This document shows positions 51,967-60,489 of a stretch of DNA of 64,000 nt, in pieces. The stretch is taken from assembly GCF_012524075.1 (NCBI RefSeq), contig NZ_JAAZUI010000007.1, positions 1 to 64,000 of the forward strand, read 5' to 3'. The translations under genes were made by a program, and so were the position numbers. The number at the start of each line of letters is the position of its first letter. Positions within the stretch are counted from its first letter, which is position 1. Origin of the DNA: Lutibacter sp. B1. GTDB lineage: Bacteria > Bacteroidota > Bacteroidia > Flavobacteriales > Flavobacteriaceae. The notes under the pieces were generated by a model, which saw only the letters and a program-made list of their open reading frames with translations, had not been told where the DNA came from and made no database searches.

Positions 51967-53822
51967 TATTTTACTAATTGTTTAAATTTATCCATTAATT
52001 CAGTATTTCCAAATGGTAAACCTTGAATTTTATTGAATTGTAAAAATTCAATACCACTAAAATTCATTCTTAAAACATTTGCAAATTGACCATTATTTAA
52101 TTCGCATACAATAACCTTTTTAAATTTACTAAAAACTTCTTTAGTGTTTTTTGGTAATGGGTTTATGTAATTGAAATGTGCAAAACCAATATTTTTACAG
52201 CCTTCTTCGTTTAATTGTTTTACCGCAGATAAAAGTGTACCATAAGTTCCTCCCCAACCCACAACCAATAAGTCGCCGGTTTGAGCAAATTCAACATTTA
52301 AATTCGGAATATAATTTTGAACTCTTTTAATTTTTTCGGCTCTTGTTTTGGTCATTAACTCATGATTTTCTGGAACATAAGAAACATTTCCTGTTAAACT
52401 GTCTTTCTCTAAGCCACCAACTCTATGTTCTAAACCAGGTGTACCAGGTATAGCCCAATCTCTAGCTAAAGTTTCTTCATCTCTGTTGTATGGATGCCAA
52501 TCAGTTTTCGCTTCTTTAACCATTTTATGGTTAATATCAGGCATTTCAGAAACAGTTTTAATTTTCCAAGGAGCTGAACCGTTTGCAATGTAACCATCGG
52601 TTAAAAGTATAACAGGAGCCATGTGTTCCAAGGCAAGTTTTGAAGCCATATAAGCATAATTAAAACAATTGGCAGGTGTACTTGCAGCTATAACAATTAC
52701 AGGGCTTTCACCATTTCTTCCATAGAGTGCTTGTAGCAAGTCAGATTGTTCAGTTTTAGTTGGTAAACCTGTAGAAGGACCACCTCTTTGCACATCAACA
52801 ACTACTAAAGGTAATTCTATCATCATTGCTAAACCTAAAGCCTCACCTTTTAGTGCTAATCCAGGTCCTGATGTTGTAGTAATGGCTAAATCACCGGCAA
52901 AAGAAGCTCCAATTGCTGATGCAATTCCTGCAATTTCATCTTCTGCCTGAAAAGCTTTTACACCAAAATGTTTATGTTTTACCAGTTCATGTAAAATATC
53001 TGTTGCCGGGGTAATTGGATAAGAACCCAAAAATAATTCTAATCCTGATTTTTCAGCAGCAGCTAAAAATCCCCATGCAGTAGCTGTATTACCCATAATT
53101 ATTCTATAGGAACCTGAAGGCATTTTTGCAGGAGAAATTGTATATGAATTTGGAATTAATTCTAAGGTTTCGGCAAAAAAGTAACCGGCATTTAAAACTT
53201 TAGTATTCGCTTCTATTAAATGAGGTTTAGTTTTGAATTTTTTATTAAAAAAGTCGATGGTATGTTGTTTGGATCTTCCATACATCCAATAAACCATACC
53301 TAAAGCAAACATATTTTTACTTCGAGTAATGGATTTATTATCTAATCCTTCAACATTTTTTAAAGCCTCTTTTGTTAAAGAAGTCATATCTACTTCTATA
53401 ACTCTGTAATTTTCTAAACTACCATCTCTTAGAGGGTTGGTCTCATAAAGAGCTTTTTCTAAATTCTTTTTTGTAAAAGCATCAGTATCTACAATAATTG
53501 TATGTCCTGGTTTTACAGCATGTAGATTCGTTTTTAAGCCTGCCGGATTCATTGCAACCAATAAATCTACATTATCACCGGGTGTGCTAATTTCAACACT
53601 TCCAATATGAACTTGAAAGCCTGAAACTCCATATAAACTTCCTTGTGGAGCTCTAATTTCTGATGGGTAATTAGGGAATGTGGCAATGTCATTACCAAAC
53701 ATTGCAGAAGTGTCAGAAAATTGAGTTCCTGTTAACTGCATTCCATCACCTGAATCACCAACAAATCGGATAACTACCGCTTCCAATGTTTTCGGCTGGT
53801 GATTTTTTTTAGCTGTAATCAT
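51966..53822 (-). CDS. korA: 2-oxoacid:ferredoxin oxidoreductase, fused gamma-alpha subunit
   Basis: 618 residues. An N-terminal gamma domain (about 12-190, VVIRFVGDSGDGMQLTGTQF) is fused to the pyrimidine-binding alpha domain (about 230-500, GLELFLGSYPITPATDILHEL and TTSGPGLALKGEALGLAMM), then a transketolase-C-like end. Heads the korAB unit and diverges from a ferredoxin gene 187 bp away, its likely electron acceptor. Confidence 0.92.
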   Translation of the reverse strand: MITAKKNHQPKTLEAVVIRFVGDSGDGMQLTGTQFSDTSAMFGNDIATFPNYPSEIRAPQGSLYGVSGFQVHIGSVEISTPGDNVDLLVAMNPAGLKTNLHAVKPGHTIIVDTDAFTKKNLEKALYETNPLRDGSLENYRVIEVDMTSLTKEALKNVEGLDNKSITRSKNMFALGMVYWMYGRSKQHTIDFFNKKFKTKPHLIEANTKVLNAGYFFAETLELIPNSYTISPAKMPSGSYRIIMGNTATAWGFLAAAEKSGLELFLGSYPITPATDILHELVKHKHFGVKAFQAEDEIAGIASAIGASFAGDLAITTTSGPGLALKGEALGLAMMIELPLVVVDVQRGGPSTGLPTKTEQSDLLQALYGRNGESPVIVIAASTPANCFNYAYMASKLALEHMAPVILLTDGYIANGSAPWKIKTVSEMPDINHKMVKEAKTDWHPYNRDEETLARDWAIPGTPGLEHRVGGLEKDSLTGNVSYVPENHELMTKTRAEKIKRVQNYIPNLNVEFAQTGDLLVVGWGGTYGTLLSAVKQLNEEGCKNIGFAHFNYINPLPKNTKEVFSKFKKVIVCELNNGQFANVLRMNFSGIEFLQFNKIQGLPFGNTELMDKFKQLVK

Positions 53823-53891
53823 AATATATGCTAGTTATTAAATGTTTTTTTATTTTATTAAAAATAGTTTTATACTTTTATGTAAAGTTAT

Positions 53892-53899
53892 CAAATATA
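53892..53899 (-). promoter_or_regulatory. -7 promoter element for korAB
   Basis: The minus strand reads TATATTTG, 69 bp upstream of the korA ATG. No clear TTG at the -33 position. Confidence 0.4.
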
Positions 53900-53922
53900 A
53901 TTTTACTTTTTAAACTGGTAAA

Positions 53923-53934
53923 TGACTTTTGTCA
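53923..53934. promoter_or_regulatory. CRP/FNR-type palindrome between korA and ferredoxin
   Basis: TGAC-tttt-GTCA, with the form and size of a CRP/FNR-family half-site pair. A second symmetrical patch (tacacttgtgta) follows at 53937-53948. It lies upstream of both divergent -7 elements, so it could control both units. No regulator gene is nearby. Confidence 0.4.
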
Positions 53935-53956
53935 CATACACTTGTGTAAAAATGAC

Positions 53957-53964
53957 TAATTTTG
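53957..53964 (+). promoter_or_regulatory. -7 promoter element for the ferredoxin gene
   Basis: Reads TAATTTTG, 45 bp before the ATG at 54010. A TTTG at 53928-53931 is a possible -33 box, but the 25-bp spacing is longer than usual. Confidence 0.45.
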
Positions 53965-54009
53965 TAATACAAGTAAATAAGAAATAAATAAATATTAAAT
54001 TTTTTAAAC

Positions 54010-54360
54010 ATGGCTATTAAAATAACCGACGAATGTATTAACTGCGATGCTTGTATTTCAGAGTGTCCTAATAATGCGATTTATGAACCAGATAGTGAGT
54101 GGGCATATTCAGACGAAACTTCATTAAGCGGATCAATTACTTTACCTAGTGGCGGTGATGCTGATGCTGATGAAATGCACGAACCATTATCAGATGAATT
54201 TTATTTTATTGTAACTGATAAATGTACTGAGTGTAAGGGCTTTCATGACGAGCCACAATGCGCTTCTGTTTGTCCGGTTGATTGTTGTGTGCCTGATGAA
54301 GACCACGAAGAAACCGAAGAACAATTACTTGCTAAAAAAGCTTGGTTACACGGAGAATAA
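54010..54360 (+). CDS. 2[4Fe-4S] ferredoxin
   Basis: 116 residues. The first cluster motif has Cys9, 12, 15 and 19 (CINCDACISECP). A 50-residue acidic insert separates it from the second, which has Cys72, 75, 84 and 88 (CTECKGFHDEPQCASVCP); Cys92 and 93 follow. The C-terminus is acidic. Its divergent position from korAB makes it the likely acceptor of their electrons. A strong terminator follows. Confidence 0.92.
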   Translation: MAIKITDECINCDACISECPNNAIYEPDSEWAYSDETSLSGSITLPSGGDADADEMHEPLSDEFYFIVTDKCTECKGFHDEPQCASVCPVDCCVPDEDHEETEEQLLAKKAWLHGE

Positions 54361-54380
54361 GTTTGTTTTAAAAACAGATA

Positions 54381-54410
54381 AAAAAAGCACCAATTTTTCG
54401 GTGCTTTTTT
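54381..54410. terminator. Terminator of the ferredoxin gene
   Basis: An 11-bp stem (aaaaaagcacc / ggtgctttttt) with an 8-base loop, 21 bp after the stop. The A run opposite also lets it serve the tRNA-Ala transcript on the minus strand. Confidence 0.85.
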
Positions 54411-54412
54411 TG

Positions 54413-54486
54413 TGGAGAAGATGGGGCTCGAACCCACTACCTCTTGGCTGCCAGCCAAGCGCTCTAGCCAACTGAGCTACATCCCC
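54413..54486 (-). tRNA. tRNA-Ala (anticodon GGC)
   Basis: A 74-base cloverleaf on the minus strand. The anticodon stem CTTGG/CCAAG encloses CTGGCAG. The acceptor stem GGGGATG/CTTCTCC contains the G3-U70 pair that identifies alanine tRNA, plus a U-U mismatch at pair 6-67. The T arm is GTGGG/CCCAT around TTCGAGC. CCA is not encoded. It follows lepA by 24 bp on the same strand. Confidence 0.93.
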
Positions 54487-54509
54487 AATAATATTGTAAA
54501 AGTAAAAAA

Positions 54510-56306
54510 TTAATCGTTTAGTTTTAAAACGGCCATAAACGCTTCTTGAGGAATTTCAACATTACCTACTTGGCGCATACGTTTTTTACCTTTCTTTTGT
54601 TTTTCTAACAATTTACGTTTACGAGAAATATCACCTCCGTAACATTTTGCTGTTACATCTTTTCTCAATGCTTTAACAGTTTCACGTGATATAATTTTAG
54701 CACCTATTGCTGCTTGTATAGGTATATCAAATTGTTGGCGTGGTATTAACTGGCGTAATTTTTCACACATTTTTTTACCAATACTATATGCATTGTCTGC
54801 GTGAATTAATGCTGAAAGCGCGTCAACCGATTGTCCGTTTAATAAAATATCAACTTTAACTAATTTTGAAGCTTTCATTCCTGTTGGATGATAGTCAAAT
54901 GAGGCATACCCTTTTGATACTGTTTTTAGTCGATCGTAAAAATCGAAAACAATTTCAGCTAAAGGCATTTCAAAAGTTAGCTCAACTCTTTCAGGTGTTA
55001 AATAGGTTTGGTTGGTTATTTGTCCTCTTTTTTCAATACATAAACTCATTACAGGGCCAACAAAATCAGCTTTAGTAATTATTGTGGCTTTTATAAAAGG
55101 TTCTTCTACTCGATTTAATTTAGAAGGTTCCGGTAAATCGGAAGGGTTATTTACTAAAAGTACAGTATCAGGATTTTTATTTGTAAAGGCATGATATGAT
55201 ACGTTTGGTACAGTTGTAATAACTGTCATATCAAATTCACGTTCTAAACGTTCCTGAATAATTTCCAAATGTAACATTCCTAAAAAACCACATCTAAAAC
55301 CAAATCCTAATGCTGCAGAACTCTCTGGAACAAACACTAAAGAAGCATCGTTTAGTTGTAATTTTTCCATAGAATTACGAAGTTCTTCATAATCTTCAGT
55401 ATCTACAGGATAAATACCGGCAAATACCATTGGTTTTACATCTTCAAAACCTTCAATTCTATTTTTGGTTGGATTTAAAGCATCAGTAATGGTATCGCCA
55501 ACTTTAATTTCACTGGCAGTTTTAACACCGGTAATTAAATAGCCTACATCACCTGCCTTTATGCTTTGTTTTGCAACTTGATTTAATTTTAATGTACCAA
55601 CTTCATCGGCAAAATACTCTCTTTTAGTTGCCATAAATTTGATACGTTGCCCTTTTTTTATTTCACCGTTCATTACTCTAAAATAAGTTTCAACACCTCT
55701 GTAAGAGTTATAAACAGAATCAAAAATAAGTGCTTGTAATGGAGCGTTGATATCTCCTTTTGGCGCCGGAACTCTTTCAATAATGGCTTTTAAAATATTT
55801 TCTACACCAAAACCGGTTTTTCCACTGGCATGAATTACTTCATCAGGATTGCAGCCTATTAAATCTACTATATCATCTGTAACTTCTTCAGGATTTGCGC
55901 TAGGTAAATCAACTTTATTTAAAACAGGAATAATTTCTAAATCGTGCTCTAATGCCAAATATAAATTGGAAATGGTTTGTGCTTGTATGCTTTGTGCAGC
56001 ATCAACAATTAATAAAGCACCTTCGCAGGCAGCAATTGAACGGGAAACTTCGTATGAAAAATCTACGTGACCCGGAGTATCAATTAAATTTAATATATAT
56101 TTTTCGCCTTCATATATATAATCCATTTGAATGGCATGACTTTTTATAGTGATACCACGCTCACGCTCTAAATCCATATTATCTAATAACTGAGCTTGTT
56201 CTTCACGTGCAGTTACTGTACCGGTAAAGCCTAATAATCTATCGGCTAAAGTGCTTTTACCGTGATCGATATGTGCAATAATGCAAAAATTTCTAATATT
56301 TTTCAT
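54510..56306 (-). CDS. lepA: Elongation factor 4 (back-translocating GTPase)
   Basis: 598 residues. A GTPase with P-loop [23 protein letters not shown] and NKVDLP motifs, then EF-G-like domains and the unique C-terminal domain ending [21 protein letters not shown]. It acts on ribosomes and helps during initiation or stalling. Length is normal. A -7 element lies just upstream and tRNA-Ala follows. Confidence 0.97.
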   Translation of the reverse strand: MKNIRNFCIIAHIDHGKSTLADRLLGFTGTVTAREEQAQLLDNMDLERERGITIKSHAIQMDYIYEGEKYILNLIDTPGHVDFSYEVSRSIAACEGALLIVDAAQSIQAQTISNLYLALEHDLEIIPVLNKVDLPSANPEEVTDDIVDLIGCNPDEVIHASGKTGFGVENILKAIIERVPAPKGDINAPLQALIFDSVYNSYRGVETYFRVMNGEIKKGQRIKFMATKREYFADEVGTLKLNQVAKQSIKAGDVGYLITGVKTASEIKVGDTITDALNPTKNRIEGFEDVKPMVFAGIYPVDTEDYEELRNSMEKLQLNDASLVFVPESSAALGFGFRCGFLGMLHLEIIQERLEREFDMTVITTVPNVSYHAFTNKNPDTVLLVNNPSDLPEPSKLNRVEEPFIKATIITKADFVGPVMSLCIEKRGQITNQTYLTPERVELTFEMPLAEIVFDFYDRLKTVSKGYASFDYHPTGMKASKLVKVDILLNGQSVDALSALIHADNAYSIGKKMCEKLRQLIPRQQFDIPIQAAIGAKIISRETVKALRKDVTAKCYGGDISRKRKLLEKQKKGKKRMRQVGNVEIPQEAFMAVLKLND

Positions 56307-56336
56307 TCTTCGTATTCCTGTCTACTTTATTTGGCG

Positions 56337-56344
56337 CAAATATA
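56337..56344 (-). promoter_or_regulatory. -7 promoter element for lepA
   Basis: The minus strand reads TATATTTG, 31 bp upstream of the lepA ATG. Confidence 0.45.
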
Positions 56345-56371
56345 ACCAAATATTTGTTCTAAAAATGAAAA

Positions 56372-57358
56372 TTAAAACGAGTCGTGGTTTGGGTAAACAA
56401 TTGATGCATCTTTTCTTACAGCATCTAAAATTTCCATTAGGTCTAAACTAAATTTATTATCTAAAACAGGACTTTCAATAAGGTTTTTATCCAAACATTC
56501 CATTACATGAATGGCTTCAAATTGATACCCCATATTTGGACCGGCATTAAAATCAATTTGTTTAGTAGTGCCGTTAAGGTTTAAAAGGATAGAATCATTA
56601 GAGAACCTGTCGTATTTTATATATCCTTTTTCAAAACATAATTCGGTATCGTTTTTATAGCTAGTTTCAAAACTGGATGTTAAAACAGCATAAGCACCAT
56701 TTTTATAGCCAAAAAGCATAGAAATACTTTTTTCGGAACCTGTAGGGCTAAAACTTGGCAGTGTTTTTATAGTTTCGGGTTTTCCTAAAAGCATTAGCGA
56801 AGTAAAAATAGGGTAAATACCAATGTCTAACAACGATCCGCCACCTAAATCAAGATTGTAAAGTCTGCTTTCAGGATTGTATTCTCCATAATACATAAAA
56901 TCGGACTTAACGAATTTTAACTTTCCTAAATCTTCAGTATTTATTATTTCCAATACTTTTTTGAATTTAGGTCTAAAAGCCACCCAAAAAGCTTCCATTA
57001 AAAAGGTATTATTTTTTTTAGAAGTTTCAATCATTTGTTTCACTTCTTTAGAGTTCATGGCAAAAGCCTTTTCGCATAAAACAGCTTTTTTGTTGTTGAG
57101 ACAAAGCAACGTATGTTCAAAATGAAATGAATGAGGCGTTGCAATATAAACAACATCAACTTTAGGGTCTTTTACCATTTCTTCGTATGAGCCAAAAGCT
57201 TTTTCAAAACCAAATTCATTTGCAAAACTTTTAGCATTTTCTAAATTTCTTGAAGAAGCTGCGTATAATGTTGCATTTGGTAATGCTTTCAATTCTAAAG
57301 CGAATTTTTTAGCAATTTTACCACAACCTAAAATTGCCCAATTGTATGTTTTTAACAT
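56372..57358 (-). CDS. Gfo/Idh/MocA-family oxidoreductase
   Basis: 328 residues. NAD(P)-binding motif AILGCGKIAKKFALEL (9-24), then VDVVYIATPHSFHFEHTLLCL and the catalytic-Lys segment AVLCEKAFAMN. The family oxidises or reduces sugars and cyclitols; related to dihydrodiol-type dehydrogenases. The substrate is unknown. It lies 11 bp after the TolB-like gene on the same strand. Confidence 0.9.
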   Translation of the reverse strand: MLKTYNWAILGCGKIAKKFALELKALPNATLYAASSRNLENAKSFANEFGFEKAFGSYEEMVKDPKVDVVYIATPHSFHFEHTLLCLNNKKAVLCEKAFAMNSKEVKQMIETSKKNNTFLMEAFWVAFRPKFKKVLEIINTEDLGKLKFVKSDFMYYGEYNPESRLYNLDLGGGSLLDIGIYPIFTSLMLLGKPETIKTLPSFSPTGSEKSISMLFGYKNGAYAVLTSSFETSYKNDTELCFEKGYIKYDRFSNDSILLNLNGTTKQIDFNAGPNMGYQFEAIHVMECLDKNLIESPVLDNKFSLDLMEILDAVRKDASIVYPNHDSF

Positions 57359-57369
57359 GATTTATATTT

Positions 57370-58470
57370 TTAGTCAACCCAATCTGCTATAAATAAATTG
57401 GTGTCGTGTGTTCCGTTATTATTTCTGTTTGATGAGAATACGAGCTTTTTACCATCGGGTGAAAACATTGGAAAAGCATCAAAAACAGCATCGTAGCTTA
57501 TTTGTTCTAAACCTGTTCCATCAACGTTAATCATAAATAAATTAAAACTTCTTTTAGATTTGTGATTTGATGAAAAAATGACTTTTTTGCCTGAAGGATG
57601 AAAAAATGGTGCCCAGTTTGCACTTCCTAAATCGGTAATTTTTCGCAAGTCACTTCCGTCAACATTGCAAATATACAGTTCCATATTTGTAGGTTGTACC
57701 AATCCTTCAGCTAATAAATCTTTGTACTCTTTTATTTCTTCGGCGGTTTTTGGGCGCGAAGAACGGAAGATTAATTTAGTTCCATCAGGAGAAAAGAAAG
57801 CTCCACCATCGTAGCCTAACTCGTGAGTTACTTGTTTAATATCGGTTCCATCAATATTCATAGTAAATAATTCTAAATCACCTGTTCTAGTTGAAGTAAA
57901 CACAATTTTATCACCTTTAGGAGAAACAGTTGGCTCGGCATCATAACCCTTTTCAAAGGTCAATTGTTTTAATTGATTACCTTTTGTATCAGCTGCAAAA
58001 ATATCATACCCTTCATAAATAGGCCAAATATATTTATTTCCATAATCTTCTTTATTTGGAACAGGAGGACAGTTTTTATCGGCTAAATGAGTAGAAGAAT
58101 AAATAATTGTAGAATCTCCCGGTAAAAAATAACTACAAGTTGTTCTGCCTAAACCTGTACTTACCAGTTGAGGTTTTTGTCCTTTACTTAAATCATCATC
58201 AATATTCATAGTAAAAATTTGGTCGCATTCCAACCCCCAAACATTACTAGCCTGAAAAACTAATTTTTTTCCGTCAAAACTCCAGTAAGCTTCTGCATTA
58301 TCGCCTCCAAAGGTTAGTTGTTTTATATTTTTTAAATGTTTTTCTTGTGGATAATGCAACATATTTACAATTTTTGTTGCTCCGGATTTAGCGTCGTATG
58401 ATTTATTTTGAGATGATTTGCACCCTAAAAAAAGTACAGATACAATTAGTAGCGATAATTTTAGTTTCAT
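57370..58470 (-). CDS. TolB-like beta-propeller lipoprotein (PD40 repeats)
   Basis: 366 residues. The lipobox ends at Cys17 (LFLGC). About five PD40 repeats share FSPDGKKLVFSSNR-like cores (for example VSPKGDKIVFTSTR and FSPDGTKLIFRSSR), building a six-blade propeller. Probably periplasmic or outer-membrane facing; it is not part of a tol-pal operon here. The function is unknown. Confidence 0.87.
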   Translation of the reverse strand: MKLKLSLLIVSVLFLGCKSSQNKSYDAKSGATKIVNMLHYPQEKHLKNIKQLTFGGDNAEAYWSFDGKKLVFQASNVWGLECDQIFTMNIDDDLSKGQKPQLVSTGLGRTTCSYFLPGDSTIIYSSTHLADKNCPPVPNKEDYGNKYIWPIYEGYDIFAADTKGNQLKQLTFEKGYDAEPTVSPKGDKIVFTSTRTGDLELFTMNIDGTDIKQVTHELGYDGGAFFSPDGTKLIFRSSRPKTAEEIKEYKDLLAEGLVQPTNMELYICNVDGSDLRKITDLGSANWAPFFHPSGKKVIFSSNHKSKRSFNLFMINVDGTGLEQISYDAVFDAFPMFSPDGKKLVFSSNRNNNGTHDTNLFIADWVD

Positions 58471-58499
58471 TAGTAAAATTTTATAAAATCAAAAATACA

Positions 58500-58507
58500 A
58501 TTTATTT
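58500..58507 (-). promoter_or_regulatory. -7 promoter element for the TolB-like gene
   Basis: The minus strand reads TATTTTTG, 30 bp upstream of the ATG at 58470. Confidence 0.4.
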
Positions 58508-58533
58508 TGAAGTTAAAAGTTATTAGTTTGCTC

Positions 58534-58561
58534 TTGGAATTGAAAAGTTAATTTAGATTTG
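58534..58561 (+). promoter_or_regulatory. Promoter upstream of the structured RNA candidate
   Basis: TTG at 58534-58536 and TAGATTTG at 58554-58561, spaced by 17 bp, a full -33/-7 match on the plus strand. Transcription would start near 58566 and run into the RNA fold at 58631. Confidence 0.5.
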
Positions 58562-58630
58562 AAACTTAGACAAACTTAGCTTCTTGACAAGTAATTGTAC
58601 ATTTTTAATTATCAATTCTTAATTGAAATT

Positions 58631-58719
58631 GCGTTAGGGATTGAAACGGCATCCTTTTTTATGAAACGCAGTAGAATAAAAAAGATATAGTGAAAAGCCC
58701 GACCTGTAAGGGAACGCCC
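58631..58719 (+). ncRNA. Candidate structured RNA upstream of dus
   Basis: It begins gcgttagggattgaaacggc and ends gacctgtaagggaacgccc. An outer helix pairs 58631-58635 (gcgtt) with 58713-58717 (aacgc). An inner helix pairs ggc (58648-58650) with gcc (58697-58699). A long arm pairs 58651-58662 with 58676-58686, with one bulged C. A small cct-gta-agg hairpin sits near the 3' end. I recall these ends and the agcccgacc block from many flavobacterial intergenic regions; Flavo-1 is a possible name but unverified. No open frame. Confidence 0.6.
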
Positions 58720-58747
58720 AAATATAGTTAGTGTTAAAAATAATTAG

Positions 58748-58755
58748 TAATTTTG
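58748..58755 (+). promoter_or_regulatory. -7 promoter element for dus
   Basis: Reads TAATTTTG, 18 bp before the TTG start at 58774. The dus gene can therefore be transcribed apart from the RNA upstream. Confidence 0.45.
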
Positions 58756-58773
58756 CGAACCTAAAATTTTGAT

Positions 58774-59754
58774 TTGGTTAAAATTGGAGACATAGAATTA
58801 ACTGATTTTCCGCTTTTATTAGCGCCGATGGAAGATGTAAGTGATCCGCCATTTAGAGCATTGTGTAAAGAGCAAGGCGCTGATGTGGTGTTTACTGAAT
58901 TTATTTCTTCGGAAGGTTTGATACGCGATGCCGCAAAAAGTGTGAAGAAGCTGGATATTTATGAAAAAGAACGTCCGGTTGGAATTCAAATTTTTGGTGC
59001 AAACCTCGAATCGATGTTGCAAACTGTTGAAATTGTTGAAAAATCGAATCCTGATATAATTGATATAAATTTTGGTTGTCCGGTAAAAAAAGTAGTAAGT
59101 AAAGGAGCCGGAGCAGGAATTTTAAAAGATATTGATTTGATGGTAAGCCTTACGGAAGCTATGGTAAAACATACCAAATTGCCTGTTACTGTTAAAACAC
59201 GTTTGGGTTGGGATACGGATTCTATTAAAATTGTTGAGGTTGCTGAACGGTTACAAGATGTTGGTTGTAAAGCTATTTCAATTCATGGACGTACGCGTGC
59301 TCAAATGTATAAAGGTGAAGCTGATTGGGCACCAATAGCTGAAGTAAAAAATAATTCGAGAATGCATATTCCTGTTTTTGGAAATGGTGATGTAAACACA
59401 CCTGAAAAAGCTATGGAAATGCGTGATAAATACGGTTTGGATGGCGCAATGATTGGTAGAGCAAGTATTGGAAATCCTTGGTTTTTTAAACAAGTGAAAC
59501 ACTTTTTTGAAACAGGAGAGCATTTACCTGAAATTACCATTGCTGAACGTGTTGAAATGGCGAAAAGACATTTGCAAATGGAGATTGATTGGAAAGAAAG
59601 TGAAATTGTTGGTGTTATGGAAACACGCCGTCATTACAGCAATTACTTTAGAGGAATTCCGCATTTTAAAGAATACCGTTTAAAAATGGTTACTTCAGAT
59701 TCTGCTCAAGAAGTATATAATGTATTTGATGAGGTACTACAAAAATTTTCATAA
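58774..59754 (+). CDS. dusB: tRNA-dihydrouridine synthase
   Basis: 326 residues with a TTG start. An FMN TIM-barrel enzyme reducing uridines in the tRNA D loop. Signature APMEDVSDPPFRAL (17-30), catalytic Cys102 in INFGCPVKKVVSKGAGAG, and the FMN-phosphate region GNGDVNTPEKA. It is the DusB type by overall similarity; DusA/C are less likely. The SdiA-regulated-type gene follows after 9 bp. Confidence 0.94.
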   Translation: MVKIGDIELTDFPLLLAPMEDVSDPPFRALCKEQGADVVFTEFISSEGLIRDAAKSVKKLDIYEKERPVGIQIFGANLESMLQTVEIVEKSNPDIIDINFGCPVKKVVSKGAGAGILKDIDLMVSLTEAMVKHTKLPVTVKTRLGWDTDSIKIVEVAERLQDVGCKAISIHGRTRAQMYKGEADWAPIAEVKNNSRMHIPVFGNGDVNTPEKAMEMRDKYGLDGAMIGRASIGNPWFFKQVKHFFETGEHLPEITIAERVEMAKRHLQMEIDWKESEIVGVMETRRHYSNYFRGIPHFKEYRLKMVTSDSAQEVYNVFDEVLQKFS

Positions 59755-59763
59755 ATTTAGATT

Positions 59764-60486
59764 GTGAAAAAATTACTCCTTCTAACTTTTATAGTTGTAG
59801 CTTTTGTTAGCTGCAAATTAAAAACGCATTCTCAAAATACGTTAAAACCTATTCATGTTATTTCGTTAAATATATCGGAACCATCAGGAATTACTGTTTT
59901 TAACAATCAATTATATATTGTAAGTGACCAAACAGGGAATATTTACAAAACAGGATTGGATGGGGAAATTGTATCAAAAATTAAAACAAAATATACTGAT
60001 ATTGAAGGTGTTACTGTAAGTGATAAAGGCGATTTTTTTATAGTTGATGAAGCTAAAAGAAGAATTATTAAATTAGATGCTAAAGGTAAACTTATTGACA
60101 AATTTAAGATAAAAGGAAAACAAAAATTTAATAATAGTGGCTTGGAAGGCATTTGTTTTAGTAAGTTAGAGTATTCTTTTTATGTGATTAATGAAAAAAG
60201 CCCAACACAGTTATTAAAAGTAAATTCTGAAGGAGAAATTATAGAAGCTGTTACATTAAATTTTGCAAAAGATTTATCAGGGATTTGTGTTGATAATACA
60301 ACTGATACTTTATGGTTGGTTAGTGATGAGTCTTATGCTATTTACCATATCGAAAAAAATGGAAAACTAATTAATAGCTATAAAATTCCTGTAAACAAAG
60401 CAGAAGGAATTGTTATTTATAATGATGAAATTTATGTGGTAAGCGATAGTGCAGAGGTTTTATATATCTTCAAAAAACCTTTATAA
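59764..60486 (+). CDS. SdiA-regulated (YjiK-like) beta-propeller lipoprotein
   Basis: 240 residues, GTG start. The lipobox ends at Cys17 (AFVSC). The mature part has repeated strands with IEGVTVSDKGDFFIVDEAKRR and GLEGICFSKLEYSFYVINE, typical of SdiA-regulated/YjiK proteins. Likely an envelope protein; the name reflects homology and does not imply quorum sensing here. It ends 3 bp from the convergent permease gene. Confidence 0.85.
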   Translation: MKKLLLLTFIVVAFVSCKLKTHSQNTLKPIHVISLNISEPSGITVFNNQLYIVSDQTGNIYKTGLDGEIVSKIKTKYTDIEGVTVSDKGDFFIVDEAKRRIIKLDAKGKLIDKFKIKGKQKFNNSGLEGICFSKLEYSFYVINEKSPTQLLKVNSEGEIIEAVTLNFAKDLSGICVDNTTDTLWLVSDESYAIYHIEKNGKLINSYKIPVNKAEGIVIYNDEIYVVSDSAEVLYIFKKPL

Positions 60487-60489
60487 AAA

